A stretch of 64,000 nucleotides of DNA from JBLNDG01 sp050261415 (GTDB taxonomy: Bacteria > Bacillota > Clostridia > Lutisporales > Lutisporaceae): assembly GCA_050261415.1 (NCBI GenBank), contig JBLNDG010000225.1, positions 1 to 64,000 on the forward strand. Reading direction: 5' to 3'. The translations under genes and the position numbers were made by a program. Position 1 is the first letter of the stretch, and every line of letters starts with the position of its first letter. Below are positions 26,755-35,235 of the stretch, in pieces. The notes beneath the pieces were generated by a model, which made no database searches, was not told the DNA's origin, and saw nothing but the letters and a program-made list of their open reading frames with translations.

Positions 26755-27612
26755 TTATTTGTTTTTTTCATCCAAAAATCTGACTGCACTTAGGGATGCG
26801 ATATTTCCCTCCCCCACTGCCTTTGCTATCTGGTAGGGCTTCCCCGTACAATCCCCGCAGGCAAACACGCCCTTAATATTTGTGGCCATGTTTTTATCCA
26901 CCTTAATAGAGCCTTCTTCAATTTTCAGACCCTCGATAAGCTGGTTGACGGGAATCACATTTCTTATTATGAAAACTGCATCCACCTGGAGCTCACTCTT
27001 ATCGGTTATCAGGCTGACTACTTTGCTGCCATCACCCTTTACTTCAACTACTTTCTCACGTAAAAGCTTTATTCCGTCTTTAAGCCTGGGCTCTCCTGAA
27101 TAAACCGGTACATAATATATTTCCGAACATATCTCCGAAAGGAAGTTTGCTTCCTCTTCCCCTTCTTCATTTTCCGATATTATGGCAATAGGCTTGTTCC
27201 TGTATAAGGGTCCGTCACAGGTCGCGCAATAACCTATACCCTTGCCAAGATATTCTCTTTCTCCGCTTATATATTGTGCTTTTTCATGCCCGGTTGCAAT
27301 TATTAAGCTCCTTGCATCAAAGAATTCATCCCCTGCATTAACTGTAAAGTATCCGCCCATGTCAAGGATGTTGTACACCTTTTTATTCTTGATCTCAACT
27401 CCCATTTCCTCAGCATGCTGCTTGAAGGCAGCGAGCATTTCTGCTCCGCTGATACCTTTCATTCCCGGATAATTATCAATCTGCGGTGCTTTCATAAGAC
27501 CCGTGACCCTTTCGTTTCCTCCAAGCATCACAAAAGATTTGTTTCTTATTTTGAGATTCATGGATGCTGACAAAGCAGCAGGACCGCCCCCAATTACAAT
27601 AACATCAAACAT
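26755..27612 (-). CDS. thioredoxin reductase-like flavoprotein lacking the NADPH motif
   Basis: 285 aa from ATG 27612 (AGGATGG upstream). FAD-binding VIGGGPAALSAS at 6-17, redox pair C129-A-T-C132 in CATCDGPLYR, and a C-terminal FAD motif VFACGDCTGKPYQIAKAVGEG. In ordinary TrxB the CATCDG motif is followed by GGGxSAxEEA and HRRxxxR for NADPH; here this region reads PIAIISENEEGEEEANFLSE and then YYVPVYSGEPRLK, so both are missing. That resembles the ferredoxin-dependent flavin thioredoxin reductases of Clostridia; the electron donor is inferred. It lies just upstream of the DUF1858 selenoprotein candidate and 15 bases after a CPBP protease gene. Confidence 0.88.
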   Translation of the reverse strand: MFDVIVIGGGPAALSASMNLKIRNKSFVMLGGNERVTGLMKAPQIDNYPGMKGISGAEMLAAFKQHAEEMGVEIKNKKVYNILDMGGYFTVNAGDEFFDARSLIIATGHEKAQYISGEREYLGKGIGYCATCDGPLYRNKPIAIISENEEGEEEANFLSEICSEIYYVPVYSGEPRLKDGIKLLREKVVEVKGDGSKVVSLITDKSELQVDAVFIIRNVIPVNQLIEGLKIEEGSIKVDKNMATNIKGVFACGDCTGKPYQIAKAVGEGNIASLSAVRFLDEKNK

Positions 27613-27626
27613 ATCAACCCATCCTT

Positions 27627-28592
27627 TTAGAAATTTATCGGAGGTTTTCCTCTCACAATCAGGAAAACTTCCACAACCACCATGCCGATAAATATGAGAA
27701 TACTGACAAAAAGCGGCCATGATGTTCTTATATTTTTTAATGTATCAATAAAACTTACGTCGGAAGCTTTGGCTTCAACGACGGGATGCCTGTCATAAAT
27801 AGCCTTCAGGCAAAAAATCATTATAGCACCCGCAAACAAGGAAATTATACCGAATAAAAAAGCCACGCTGATAAGCGAAGAGGTCAGCAGACCCTCCTGC
27901 ATTGCTTCGGGACTTATATTATTGTAGAAAGGCAAACTCATAATGATATATCCCCACGTTACAGAAATTGCATTATTAATGAAATGTCCCAGCATTCCTG
28001 CAAAAATCGAATTTGTTTTATAGACTACAAACCCGAGCAGCAATCCCAGGAACAGTGGTGCAAGAGTATTCTGTACGTTCAAGTGCAGAATGGCAAACAA
28101 TACAGCCGATACAACAATACTGGGCCACATTCCCAAGCTTTGATAGCCCCGCATTATAAAGCCCCGGCATAATATCTCTTCACAAATTCCTGCAGATACA
28201 GCAATAACAAACAAAAGTACAAGGTAATCTCCGGCATTTTCCGCGAAGGGTATCTGTGGTGTAATAAGCTCCCCCATAAGGCTGAGGACTATCTGCCCTA
28301 AAACGTTGATGAATACTGCGACATAATAGCCGGATATGAAGGTTATGGCTACCAGTGCCACATCGACAATTCCAAGCCTGTTAAACCTTAATTCCCTTCT
28401 AACCGAAGCACCCTTTGCCTTTACAAATATTATTGTCGGCAGGGCAATCAACAAGAACTCCGTAATTAGTATTCCATAGTTAAAATCCCATGCCTGCACA
28501 AAAGAACCAACGATCACAAACAAAACCATAGCAATCATGTACAACAGGTTGGCGTTAAAAATTGATATTCTACCAGTGCTCTGCGATTCCAA
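27627..28592 (-). CDS. CPBP family intramembrane glutamic endopeptidase
   Basis: 321-aa polytopic protein (about eight membrane segments) of the CAAX-protease/bacteriocin-processing (Abi) family. Conserved motifs: EEILCRGFIMRGYQ (EExxxR), FAILHLN and MLGHFINNAIS, which supply the active-site Glu, His and Asn. Substrate unknown. TTG start with AAAGGAG. In line with GerMN, DUF1461 and reductase genes. Confidence 0.88.
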   Translation of the reverse strand: MESQSTGRISIFNANLLYMIAMVLFVIVGSFVQAWDFNYGILITEFLLIALPTIIFVKAKGASVRRELRFNRLGIVDVALVAITFISGYYVAVFINVLGQIVLSLMGELITPQIPFAENAGDYLVLLFVIAVSAGICEEILCRGFIMRGYQSLGMWPSIVVSAVLFAILHLNVQNTLAPLFLGLLLGFVVYKTNSIFAGMLGHFINNAISVTWGYIIMSLPFYNNISPEAMQEGLLTSSLISVAFLFGIISLFAGAIMIFCLKAIYDRHPVVEAKASDVSFIDTLKNIRTSWPLFVSILIFIGMVVVEVFLIVRGKPPINF

Positions 28593-28616
28593 ATCAAAAT
28601 CTCCTTTATAAATGAT

Positions 28617-29525
28617 TTATTGCTTGAATACCATTTCTTCCATTCTTTTTAACGGCTCCTCAATAACCATATGCTCAATATTCATTGGTCCTCCATCTAC
28701 TGACGGCAATACTCTCTTTATATTGGGGAATTCTGTCATTGTATTGGCTATAGATGCAACTGTCATAGCTTCCCCAGCGGCTCCATGCCAGTGCTTCGTA
28801 TGCATTTCCTTGGAAAAGTCAACCTTCACAAGGTCGCCGTCAACCTCCAAGTAATCAACCTTTACCTCTTCCGGTATGGTCCTGTACAAATTTTCTGTAT
28901 TCGGCCCCTTAATAAGCTCTTCAAGCACAAGTTTATAGAAATCTGCATCGGATATGTCCTTCTTTACAAGTACTTTCCTGGTTTCAGGAACAACATACAT
29001 CGCTTGGGAATCTGCAAAATACAGTGTAATATTCCTTTCTTCCATATCTGAAGTCCTGAAATCAATAAACTTCATGAAGCCATACGGCTCACCCTTTGGT
29101 GCTATTAGGTCTTTTCCTTCTACAAGTATCTTAACCTGCTTCACTTCGCTGAACTGCAGCATAGTATCCACAACACCGGCAACCACAGCTGCCTCATTCA
29201 TGCTTCCGGAGAAAGAACCGAACTCCTTTGAAAAGTCAACCACAGCGTTTCCGTTTTCAACAGTCACACTTAAGACTTTAACATCCTTGCTCATGCTTGT
29301 TTCAAACTTGTTCGTATCGGCAGGGCCCTTGACCAGTTCCCTCAAAGTATTCTCGTACTTGCTTTCAGCATCTTCGTATTTAATTTCCCTGTTTTCAGTT
29401 TCAAGGCCTGTATTGCCTTTTAAAGCATAATATATCTTTACAGTTTCTGTTTGTGCCTCTTTTCGTAAAAAACAGCCTGAAGTAAAAACCATTATAACGG
29501 CTAACAGAAAGCATAACCTTTTCAT
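28617..29525 (-). CDS. lipoprotein with two GerMN domains
   Basis: 302 aa. Signal peptide MKRLCFLLAVIMVFTSGC with the lipobox TSGC (Cys18), so Lgt-type lipidation is expected. Two GerMN repeats follow (about 30-150 and 160-290), each with a pattern like ELVKGP, NAVVDFSKEF and TMLQFSEVKQVKILVEG. GerM proteins act in sporulation and germination in Bacillus; the role here is inferred from that family. Confidence 0.88.
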   Translation of the reverse strand: MKRLCFLLAVIMVFTSGCFLRKEAQTETVKIYYALKGNTGLETENREIKYEDAESKYENTLRELVKGPADTNKFETSMSKDVKVLSVTVENGNAVVDFSKEFGSFSGSMNEAAVVAGVVDTMLQFSEVKQVKILVEGKDLIAPKGEPYGFMKFIDFRTSDMEERNITLYFADSQAMYVVPETRKVLVKKDISDADFYKLVLEELIKGPNTENLYRTIPEEVKVDYLEVDGDLVKVDFSKEMHTKHWHGAAGEAMTVASIANTMTEFPNIKRVLPSVDGGPMNIEHMVIEEPLKRMEEMVFKQ

Positions 29526-29545
29526 TCCAAGACCCCCCAGTTATT

Positions 29546-30250
29546 TTATTTTGAAGCCGGCTTTACAAATTTGACGGCTGTCAATCCTGCAAGCAGAATT
29601 GCGGCCATTTCAGCTATATAATAATAAGCTATCCTAAAGGCCATATCTGTGAAAAACTCCTCCGGAAAAATGTTTACAAGCCTATCCACAGCAGGGTCCA
29701 GCAACCATAAGTCATTGTTGAAGAATATCTCATGGAATATGGTAAAATACCTGTAAAAGTCCAAACTCATAAGTATTACAAGTATTATTACAGGGATAAT
29801 GCCAACCGCCGATATTATAATCCCATAACGTGCAAGCTTTCTGTTTGATTCATTGAAAGGCTTTCTATAGTATAAATATATTAAAAACAGAACTATGTAT
29901 GCAAAGGCAAAATTCCTTATGTACCTTCCATTGACAAACAGGTTCTTCACATCGACCATATGCTGTTTATCCCTCGGGCTGAAAAATTCCTCTGTTCCAT
30001 TCATAAACTCTACCTTGAAATCCAGATCGGCCCTTTTGTTATCAAGGTACTCAAGTAACTGCTCAGTTAAGTTCATAAGGTTATCCATACTCATTCCTAT
30101 ATGCTCCGGTATATTGTACTTTATGTACTCTTTCTGATAATAACCCCTGTCAAACGCCGTTAACTGAACATCAGTCAGCAGTAGTACAATTGGAACCAGA
30201 ATAACAAATAAAGTTGCCAGCACTGCATTAACAAAACGAACCTTTGCCAT
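29546..30250 (-). CDS. DUF1461 integral membrane protein
   Basis: 234 aa with four to five membrane segments. The family stretch FHEIFFNNDLWLLDPAVDRL and NIFPEEFFTDMAFR is clear. No biochemical function is known to me. First gene of the set DUF1461-GerMN-CPBP-reductase. Confidence 0.85.
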   Translation of the reverse strand: MAKVRFVNAVLATLFVILVPIVLLLTDVQLTAFDRGYYQKEYIKYNIPEHIGMSMDNLMNLTEQLLEYLDNKRADLDFKVEFMNGTEEFFSPRDKQHMVDVKNLFVNGRYIRNFAFAYIVLFLIYLYYRKPFNESNRKLARYGIIISAVGIIPVIILVILMSLDFYRYFTIFHEIFFNNDLWLLDPAVDRLVNIFPEEFFTDMAFRIAYYYIAEMAAILLAGLTAVKFVKPASK

Positions 30251-30508
30251 TTCATTTTCCTCCGTATAATAAGCTTTTTGCCTTCAGACAGCAGGTCTCA
30301 CCGGACTGCCCGGCACCAACAATTCAAATCTTCATTATAAAGGACACTATTATAGTATATTCAAAACATATTGAGTGAGCTACTTTTACTATATATCTTA
30401 CCAGAAAATTATTAAAAAAACACTAACTCATATCTGCATTTACCAAGAACCGGGAGCCGACAAACCCCCGGTTTTGCAAATCAGCAGACATTCTATAATG
30501 TATAATCA

Positions 30509-31207
30509 CTATGCTTTTACATTCTTTCCTGCAAATGTAATTGCCCTTTTAACCAATACCTCTGAAGCATCAACAAAATCATCACTGATGTTAAACATCT
30601 GGAAAGCGATGGGAATCTCAGTACACCCAAGGATAAGTGTTTCAGCACCCCTGAGCTTCAAATTAGACAATGCCTGCTTAAAGCCGGTAGGATCAATATC
30701 CCTGAGCCCCTGTTTAATTCCGTATATCACGTCCATTATTTGTTTCAAATCCTCGGTATCCGGCTGTATCAACCCGATTCCAAACCTCTCAAATACTTTC
30801 TTATATACTCCCGCCTTGCAGGTACCTTCCGTAGCAAGGAGTCCGACCTGTTTGACATCAGGACGGTTATTCCTTATCTCTTTGGCAGTTTCCTCGATCA
30901 TGTTTATTACCGGTATCTTAACATGCTTTACTATATCATCATAAAAATAGTGGGCTGTGTTGCAGGCAATTATTATGACGTCCGCTCCCATTGTTTCCAG
31001 CCTGACTGCTGACCTTACCAGTTCATTGAGCGGGCTGCCGCCTTTACCTAATATGTAGCTCGTCCTATCGGGTATTTTTGTGTTGTTGTCTATCAGAACC
31101 GGTATATGCTCATTATCGCTATGGGCGTCCGTCATCATTACAATTTTTTTAAATATGTCAACAGTGGCTAAAGGCCCCATCCCTCCAAGTATCCCTATTG
31201 TTTTCAT
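30509..31207 (-). CDS. aspartate/glutamate racemase family protein
   Basis: 232-aa cofactor-independent amino-acid racemase. Starts GILGGMGPLATVDIFKKI; two catalytic cysteines in ACNTAHYFYDD (near residue 84) and GCTEIP (near residue 199). The two-Cys arrangement fits racemisation of Asp or Glu; which one is not decided by sequence. It shares a transcript with a P1 peptidase gene 22 bases upstream, suggesting D-amino acid or peptide turnover. Confidence 0.9.
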   Translation of the reverse strand: MKTIGILGGMGPLATVDIFKKIVMMTDAHSDNEHIPVLIDNNTKIPDRTSYILGKGGSPLNELVRSAVRLETMGADVIIIACNTAHYFYDDIVKHVKIPVINMIEETAKEIRNNRPDVKQVGLLATEGTCKAGVYKKVFERFGIGLIQPDTEDLKQIMDVIYGIKQGLRDIDPTGFKQALSNLKLRGAETLILGCTEIPIAFQMFNISDDFVDASEVLVKRAITFAGKNVKA

Positions 31208-31229
31208 AATTTCATCCCCCTAAATAATA

Positions 31230-32282
31230 TTATTCAAATGGCTTAATCAAATAGATATAATCCTTCAGTGAGTGTTTGACGTGTCCATCCCGTCCAACTG
31301 TCTCCTCTGAGCAAATCAAAGAATTCAACACCGCTTCCTCGGTAGCTTCGGCAGCCGCCCTGAAAACGTCATTGATTCTATCTTCATTGATTATCCTAAA
31401 GTTTACAATATCTTTATCTTCATAGTGTTTTACCTTGTTTGCAGTACTGAAGGCTATTACAATATCACCACTGCCGTTACCCATGAAGGAGCCTGTCCTG
31501 CATAAGCCTATTGCTGCCCTTTTGGTCACTCTCTTGAGCTGCCTCTCTGACAGCGGTATATCAGTGGCAATAATCGTTATAATGGAGCCCTTGTCCTCTT
31601 CTTTTCCGCCGATTTCCTGCCATATGATTTTACCGGCTTTGATGCCGTCTATAGTAAGATCCTCTTTTGCTCCAAAATTAGAAAGCACCAGAACACCGAG
31701 AGTATAATCCTTTCCATCAAGCCTCACTATCCGCGAAGCGGAGCCTATGCCGCCCTTTAGTCCCAGGCATGACATCCCGGTTCCTGCACCGACAGCACCC
31801 TCATCAAACATTGCACTTGCATTTTCTATGCTTTCAAGCACATGCTCCCTTTTTACATGTCTGCCCCTTATGTCATTCAGGAAACCGTCATTGCACTCAC
31901 ACACTACGGGGTTTACAGTACCGGTTCTGACTCCTATATCATCGTTACGGGAAATCATATACTCCACCAAAGCATCATATGCTGTTCCAACGCTTAATGT
32001 ATTGGTGAGTATTATAGGTGTCTCAATAGTACCCAATTCTTCAACCTGGATAGTACCGGCTGTTTTTCCGAACCCATTAATCACATGGGATGAAGCAACA
32101 ACCTTCTCCCTGAATGTATTTCCCGGATGCGGAAGCACTGCGGTAACTCCTGTCTTGATATCGCCGTCGTTTATAGTATGGTGTCCTACCAGTACTCCTT
32201 CTACATCGGTTATGGAATTATTCCTGCCTATAGGCATACAACCAATGATAATGCCATAATCCCTTATTTTTTTCTGTTTCAT
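31230..32282 (-). CDS. P1 family (DmpA-type) aminopeptidase
   Basis: 350-aa Ntn-like hydrolase. DmpA enzymes mature by self-cleavage before a Ser or Thr; the region GAGTGMSCLGLKGGIGSASR contains the expected glycine-rich site with GS. Other family marks: VGHHTINDGDIKTGVTAVLPH and FGKTAGTIQVEELG near the N-terminus. Some members release D-amino acids, fitting the racemase next to it. Confidence 0.9.
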   Translation of the reverse strand: MKQKKIRDYGIIIGCMPIGRNNSITDVEGVLVGHHTINDGDIKTGVTAVLPHPGNTFREKVVASSHVINGFGKTAGTIQVEELGTIETPIILTNTLSVGTAYDALVEYMISRNDDIGVRTGTVNPVVCECNDGFLNDIRGRHVKREHVLESIENASAMFDEGAVGAGTGMSCLGLKGGIGSASRIVRLDGKDYTLGVLVLSNFGAKEDLTIDGIKAGKIIWQEIGGKEEDKGSIITIIATDIPLSERQLKRVTKRAAIGLCRTGSFMGNGSGDIVIAFSTANKVKHYEDKDIVNFRIINEDRINDVFRAAAEATEEAVLNSLICSEETVGRDGHVKHSLKDYIYLIKPFE

Positions 32283-32388
32283 AGTCTATCCCTTCCAATG
32301 CTTTGATAATACCTTTACATCAAAAAGATTTACATAATAATTATAGCAGTTTAAATTATGCGTAACAATGCTTTTGCTCTTTGAAGTC

Positions 32389-32421
32389 ATAAAAACATTT
32401 TTTTGCAAAAAATGTTTTTCA
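32389..32421. promoter_or_regulatory. A/T-rich palindrome in a divergent intergenic region
   Basis: AAAAACATTTTTT / AAAAAATGTTTTT around TGC. It lies between divergent genes where terminators are not expected, so it may be a regulator site. No further support. Confidence 0.3.
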
Positions 32422-32558
32422 AAACAATATATCTGAGGCAGCTGCAAATTCCATTCAAGCTTGCGAATGGCAACCGGCTATAAAATCTTAAATAATATTA
32501 AACTCAATAAGGGTAATAATAAAAATGTATAGTGCAAAACATTCAGGAGGTGAGTGTC

Positions 32559-33530
32559 TTGAAAATCTCCAAACTTTCATATAAAGCTATTTTATCCTTT
32601 GTTCTGATATTGTCTCTGTTGAATTTTGCCGCATGCTCTCCTCAAAAAAAACCCGCAACACCGAAAAAAGGGAACCAGGCAGAGGAAAAGGAACCGCCGA
32701 AAGAGCTTGATAAACTCAAAAGCAGTATAGAAAAGGTCGAAAAGGCTCTTAAGTCAATATATGAGGAAAGTAAAAAGCCCATGTTCATACAACAGGAAAA
32801 GGTAGAAAATCCGCCTGCCAAGCAGGGCGGCCAGCAAGAAAGTTCGGGGCAGCAGTCGGACGGACAGCAGGGAGGCGGTGGAAGTCAAGGCGGCGGAAGC
32901 AGCCAGGGACAGCAAGGCCAGCAGGGTCAGCAGAGTCAACAACAGCAGAAGCTTACTCCGGAGCAGATAAAACTTAAGCTGGAGCAGGAAAAGTATAAGA
33001 ACTTTGACAGCATAAAAAAGGATGTGATATCCCTTCACAGTGCATGGAACAGTTATGAACCCAAAGCTATTGCTGATTTTGCAATGCAGTCTTCGGTAAA
33101 TGACTTTGAATCGGCACTTAACAATCTTACAAAGACGGTAGATATGCAGGATGCATATATGAGCCTTCTGGAGGTGAACCAGCTCTATAAATTCCTTCCG
33201 GATTTCTATATGCTGTATAAAGGCGATGTTCCTCCTGACCTTGACAGGATAAGGTTTGCAGTAAAGAAAATACAACTACTGGCGGATAAGGATGATTATG
33301 CAGGAGCCAACGACGTCCTGCTTTACTTGGAGAATGTATGGACCAGTACACGGCCAAAGCTCAAACAGGATAATATACAAATGATGAGTAAATTCGAATT
33401 TGCGCTTTCTGATCTCAAAAATTCGATAATTTCAAAAAACAAGATGGTAGTGCAAGCAAAGTCAGAGGTTCTCCTGAAACTTGTGGATGATATTGAAAAA
33501 GCAGCCGGGAAATCCAAAAAACAAAGTTAA
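32559..33530 (+). CDS. Gln/Gly-rich lipoprotein
   Basis: 323 aa from TTG 32559, chosen because AGGAGG stands eight bases before it. Signal peptide with lipobox FAAC (NFAACSPQKK). A lysine/glutamate-rich segment is followed by a low-complexity linker of Gln, Gly and Ser (about residues 85-130) and a helical C-terminal domain (about 140-320). No family recognised. The flexible linker suggests a domain held away from the membrane. Single gene with a strong terminator. Confidence 0.7.
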   Translation: MKISKLSYKAILSFVLILSLLNFAACSPQKKPATPKKGNQAEEKEPPKELDKLKSSIEKVEKALKSIYEESKKPMFIQQEKVENPPAKQGGQQESSGQQSDGQQGGGGSQGGGSSQGQQGQQGQQSQQQQKLTPEQIKLKLEQEKYKNFDSIKKDVISLHSAWNSYEPKAIADFAMQSSVNDFESALNNLTKTVDMQDAYMSLLEVNQLYKFLPDFYMLYKGDVPPDLDRIRFAVKKIQLLADKDDYAGANDVLLYLENVWTSTRPKLKQDNIQMMSKFEFALSDLKNSIISKNKMVVQAKSEVLLKLVDDIEKAAGKSKKQS

Positions 33531-33603
33531 TAAATAAAAGCTCGGATGCATCGAGCCTTCTCGCTTTTGACTGATTCTACTTTGGTAGAATGTCCACTAA
33601 TAA

Positions 33604-33653
33604 AAGGCTTCTTTTGAAACATTCTAACAATCAAAGAGGCCTTTTTATTTTTG
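33604..33653 (+). terminator. terminator after the lipoprotein gene
   Basis: AGGCTTCTTTTG pairs with CAAAGAGGCCT, followed by TTTTTATTTTTG. A smaller GCTCG/CGAGC hairpin stands upstream at about 33541-33557. Confidence 0.8.
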
Positions 33654-33781
33654 TGCAAAGCTTTTGATATCTTTATAAACCTGGCATAATCTGATAAAAT
33701 ATTAATCAGCGTTGAAGGTCAGATATGTATTGCCTGGCATATAACGCTTATAATATACGAAAGCTTAGTGTGAGGTAATAT

Positions 33782-34492
33782 ATGGAAATTTTCAAGCTGC
33801 TTGCTCCATCACTTAACAAGCTGCCTGTTCCCTTTATTAGATTTTTAGGGGAAATAGCGACGACTTATCTGCTTAAGAGATATGCAACTATTGAAATAAA
33901 AGGAATTGAGACCATAAAGGAAAGGGTGAACAAACCCACCATATTTATATCAAACCACCTGAGCAATGTGGATGGAATAATACTCAACAGAATATTGAGG
34001 GAAAACTCCATTTCATTCATGGCAGGGGTGAAGCTTGGGAAAAATCCTTTTACTTCTTTCTTCCTTAAAACAGTAAATCATATATCTATAAATCCGGGTA
34101 GCCCTGATAAAACCGCAATCAAATCCGCCTTAGCACATTTGAAAAATAATGGCTCCATTATGATTTTCCCGGAGGGAACCCGCAGCAGGACAGGTTCACT
34201 CATTGAAGCAAAAAAAGGTTTTGTGCTTATGGTCAAAATGGCAGGCGTCCCTGTGGTTCCAATTGCATTGGAAGGTACTGAAAAGCTTCTGCCGGTGGAC
34301 GATAACGATATGGGAAGCGAAAAACCCCATAAGGCTGATGTGAAAATATCCATAGGTAAACCCTTCATACTCCCTTCAAAGGATGAATTGGGGGATAGCG
34401 AGGATTGGGCTGCAAAATGCACCGAGTTTTCTATGTACCGTATAGCAGAAATGCTTGAGCCCAAGTACCAGGGGGTATATAGAAAAGCCTGA
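33782..34492 (+). CDS. plsC: 1-acyl-sn-glycerol-3-phosphate acyltransferase PlsC
   Basis: Makes phosphatidic acid from lysophosphatidic acid at the membrane. 236 aa; motif I NHLSNVDG (His-x4-Asp), motif III FPEGTRSRTG, motif IV VPVVPIALEGTEKL. GTGAGG site before the ATG. Single plus-strand gene ending in a bidirectional terminator. Confidence 0.92.
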   Translation: MEIFKLLAPSLNKLPVPFIRFLGEIATTYLLKRYATIEIKGIETIKERVNKPTIFISNHLSNVDGIILNRILRENSISFMAGVKLGKNPFTSFFLKTVNHISINPGSPDKTAIKSALAHLKNNGSIMIFPEGTRSRTGSLIEAKKGFVLMVKMAGVPVVPIALEGTEKLLPVDDNDMGSEKPHKADVKISIGKPFILPSKDELGDSEDWAAKCTEFSMYRIAEMLEPKYQGVYRKA

Positions 34493-34515
34493 GTATCTGA
34501 CGTACTCAGGCTTTC
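34484..34515. terminator. bidirectional terminator between plsC and dsrE-like gene
   Basis: AAAGCCTGAGTA (34484-34495) inverted as TACTCAGGCTTT (34503-34514). The plsC stop lies in the left arm. Confidence 0.85.
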
Positions 34516-34518
34516 ATT

Positions 34519-34989
34519 TTAAATGAACAGATTTACATTGGACTGGTCTGCTTCTCCAAGGTAAGTCGCTACTCCCGCGAACTCAATCCCGTCGATAAGC
34601 TCTTCCTTTCTTATGCCCATAACATCCATGGACATTGTGCAGGCAATGAACTTCACGCCCAAGTCCTGGGCACTTTTAATAAGCTCGGGCAGACTGTTTA
34701 CTTTTTTCTTTTTCATTATGCCCTTCATCATGGAGGCGCCCATCCCGCCGAAGTTCATCTTGGAAAGCCCAAGCTTTTCTGCACCCCTCGGCATCATCCA
34801 TCCGAACATTTTCTCCATAAAAGACTTCCTGACTGCTATCTTCTGTGCTTTACGCAGCACATTCAAACCCCAGAAGGTATAGAACATTGTGACGTCATCT
34901 CCCATTGCCGCTGCGCCGTTGGCTATTATTAAACCAGCCATGGCCTTATCCAGGTCTCCGCTGAACATTATTAGCGTTTTACTGCTCAT
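34519..34989 (-). CDS. DsrE/DsrF/DrsH-like (DsrE2) family protein
   Basis: 156 aa, cytosolic sulfur-carrier-like fold. TLIMFSGDLDKAMAGLIIANGAA and VTMFYTFWGLNVLR are family motifs; the probable active Cys is C117 in FIACTMSMDVMG. It ends a thiol/persulfide operon with TusA and a CoA-disulfide reductase-rhodanese. Likely passes or receives persulfide sulfur. Confidence 0.88.
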   Translation of the reverse strand: MSSKTLIMFSGDLDKAMAGLIIANGAAAMGDDVTMFYTFWGLNVLRKAQKIAVRKSFMEKMFGWMMPRGAEKLGLSKMNFGGMGASMMKGIMKKKKVNSLPELIKSAQDLGVKFIACTMSMDVMGIRKEELIDGIEFAGVATYLGEADQSNVNLFI

Positions 34990-34998
34990 AACCTCACC

Positions 34999-35223
34999 TT
35001 ATCCTTTCCTGATGACTGCCTTGGTTACGCCATCCTCTTCCACAAGGCTTACAAGCTCATTCCCGGTTTTTTTGCACCATGCTGCAATATCCTTCTTAAA
35101 ACCGCTGTCAGTCACTTCTATTGTTAGAACGTCCCCGCTCTGTGATGCTTTGGCCACCTTGAACAATTCAACCACAGGTCCCGGACACTGCAAACCCCTT
35201 GCATTGATAAATTTTTCAGTCAT
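34999..35223 (-). CDS. TusA/SirA family sulfurtransferase
   Basis: 74-aa sulfur carrier with the CPxP motif (RGLQCPGPVVEL, active C13). AGGGGGAG start site. Between the rhodanese-bearing reductase and the DsrE-like protein, so it probably shuttles persulfide between them. Confidence 0.92.
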   Translation of the reverse strand: MTEKFINARGLQCPGPVVELFKVAKASQSGDVLTIEVTDSGFKKDIAAWCKKTGNELVSLVEEDGVTKAVIRKG

Positions 35224-35235
35224 TTTATACTCCCC

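Noticed and set aside
30448..30476. AACCGGG/CCCGGTT hairpin after the racemase gene
   Set aside because: No T-run on the minus strand; not called as a terminator.
32880..32950. GGCCAGCAGGGTCAGCAG-type repeats as a CRISPR or tandem repeat array
   Set aside because: They encode the Gln/Gly linker of the lipoprotein; no spacer structure. No CRISPR array was seen in the window.
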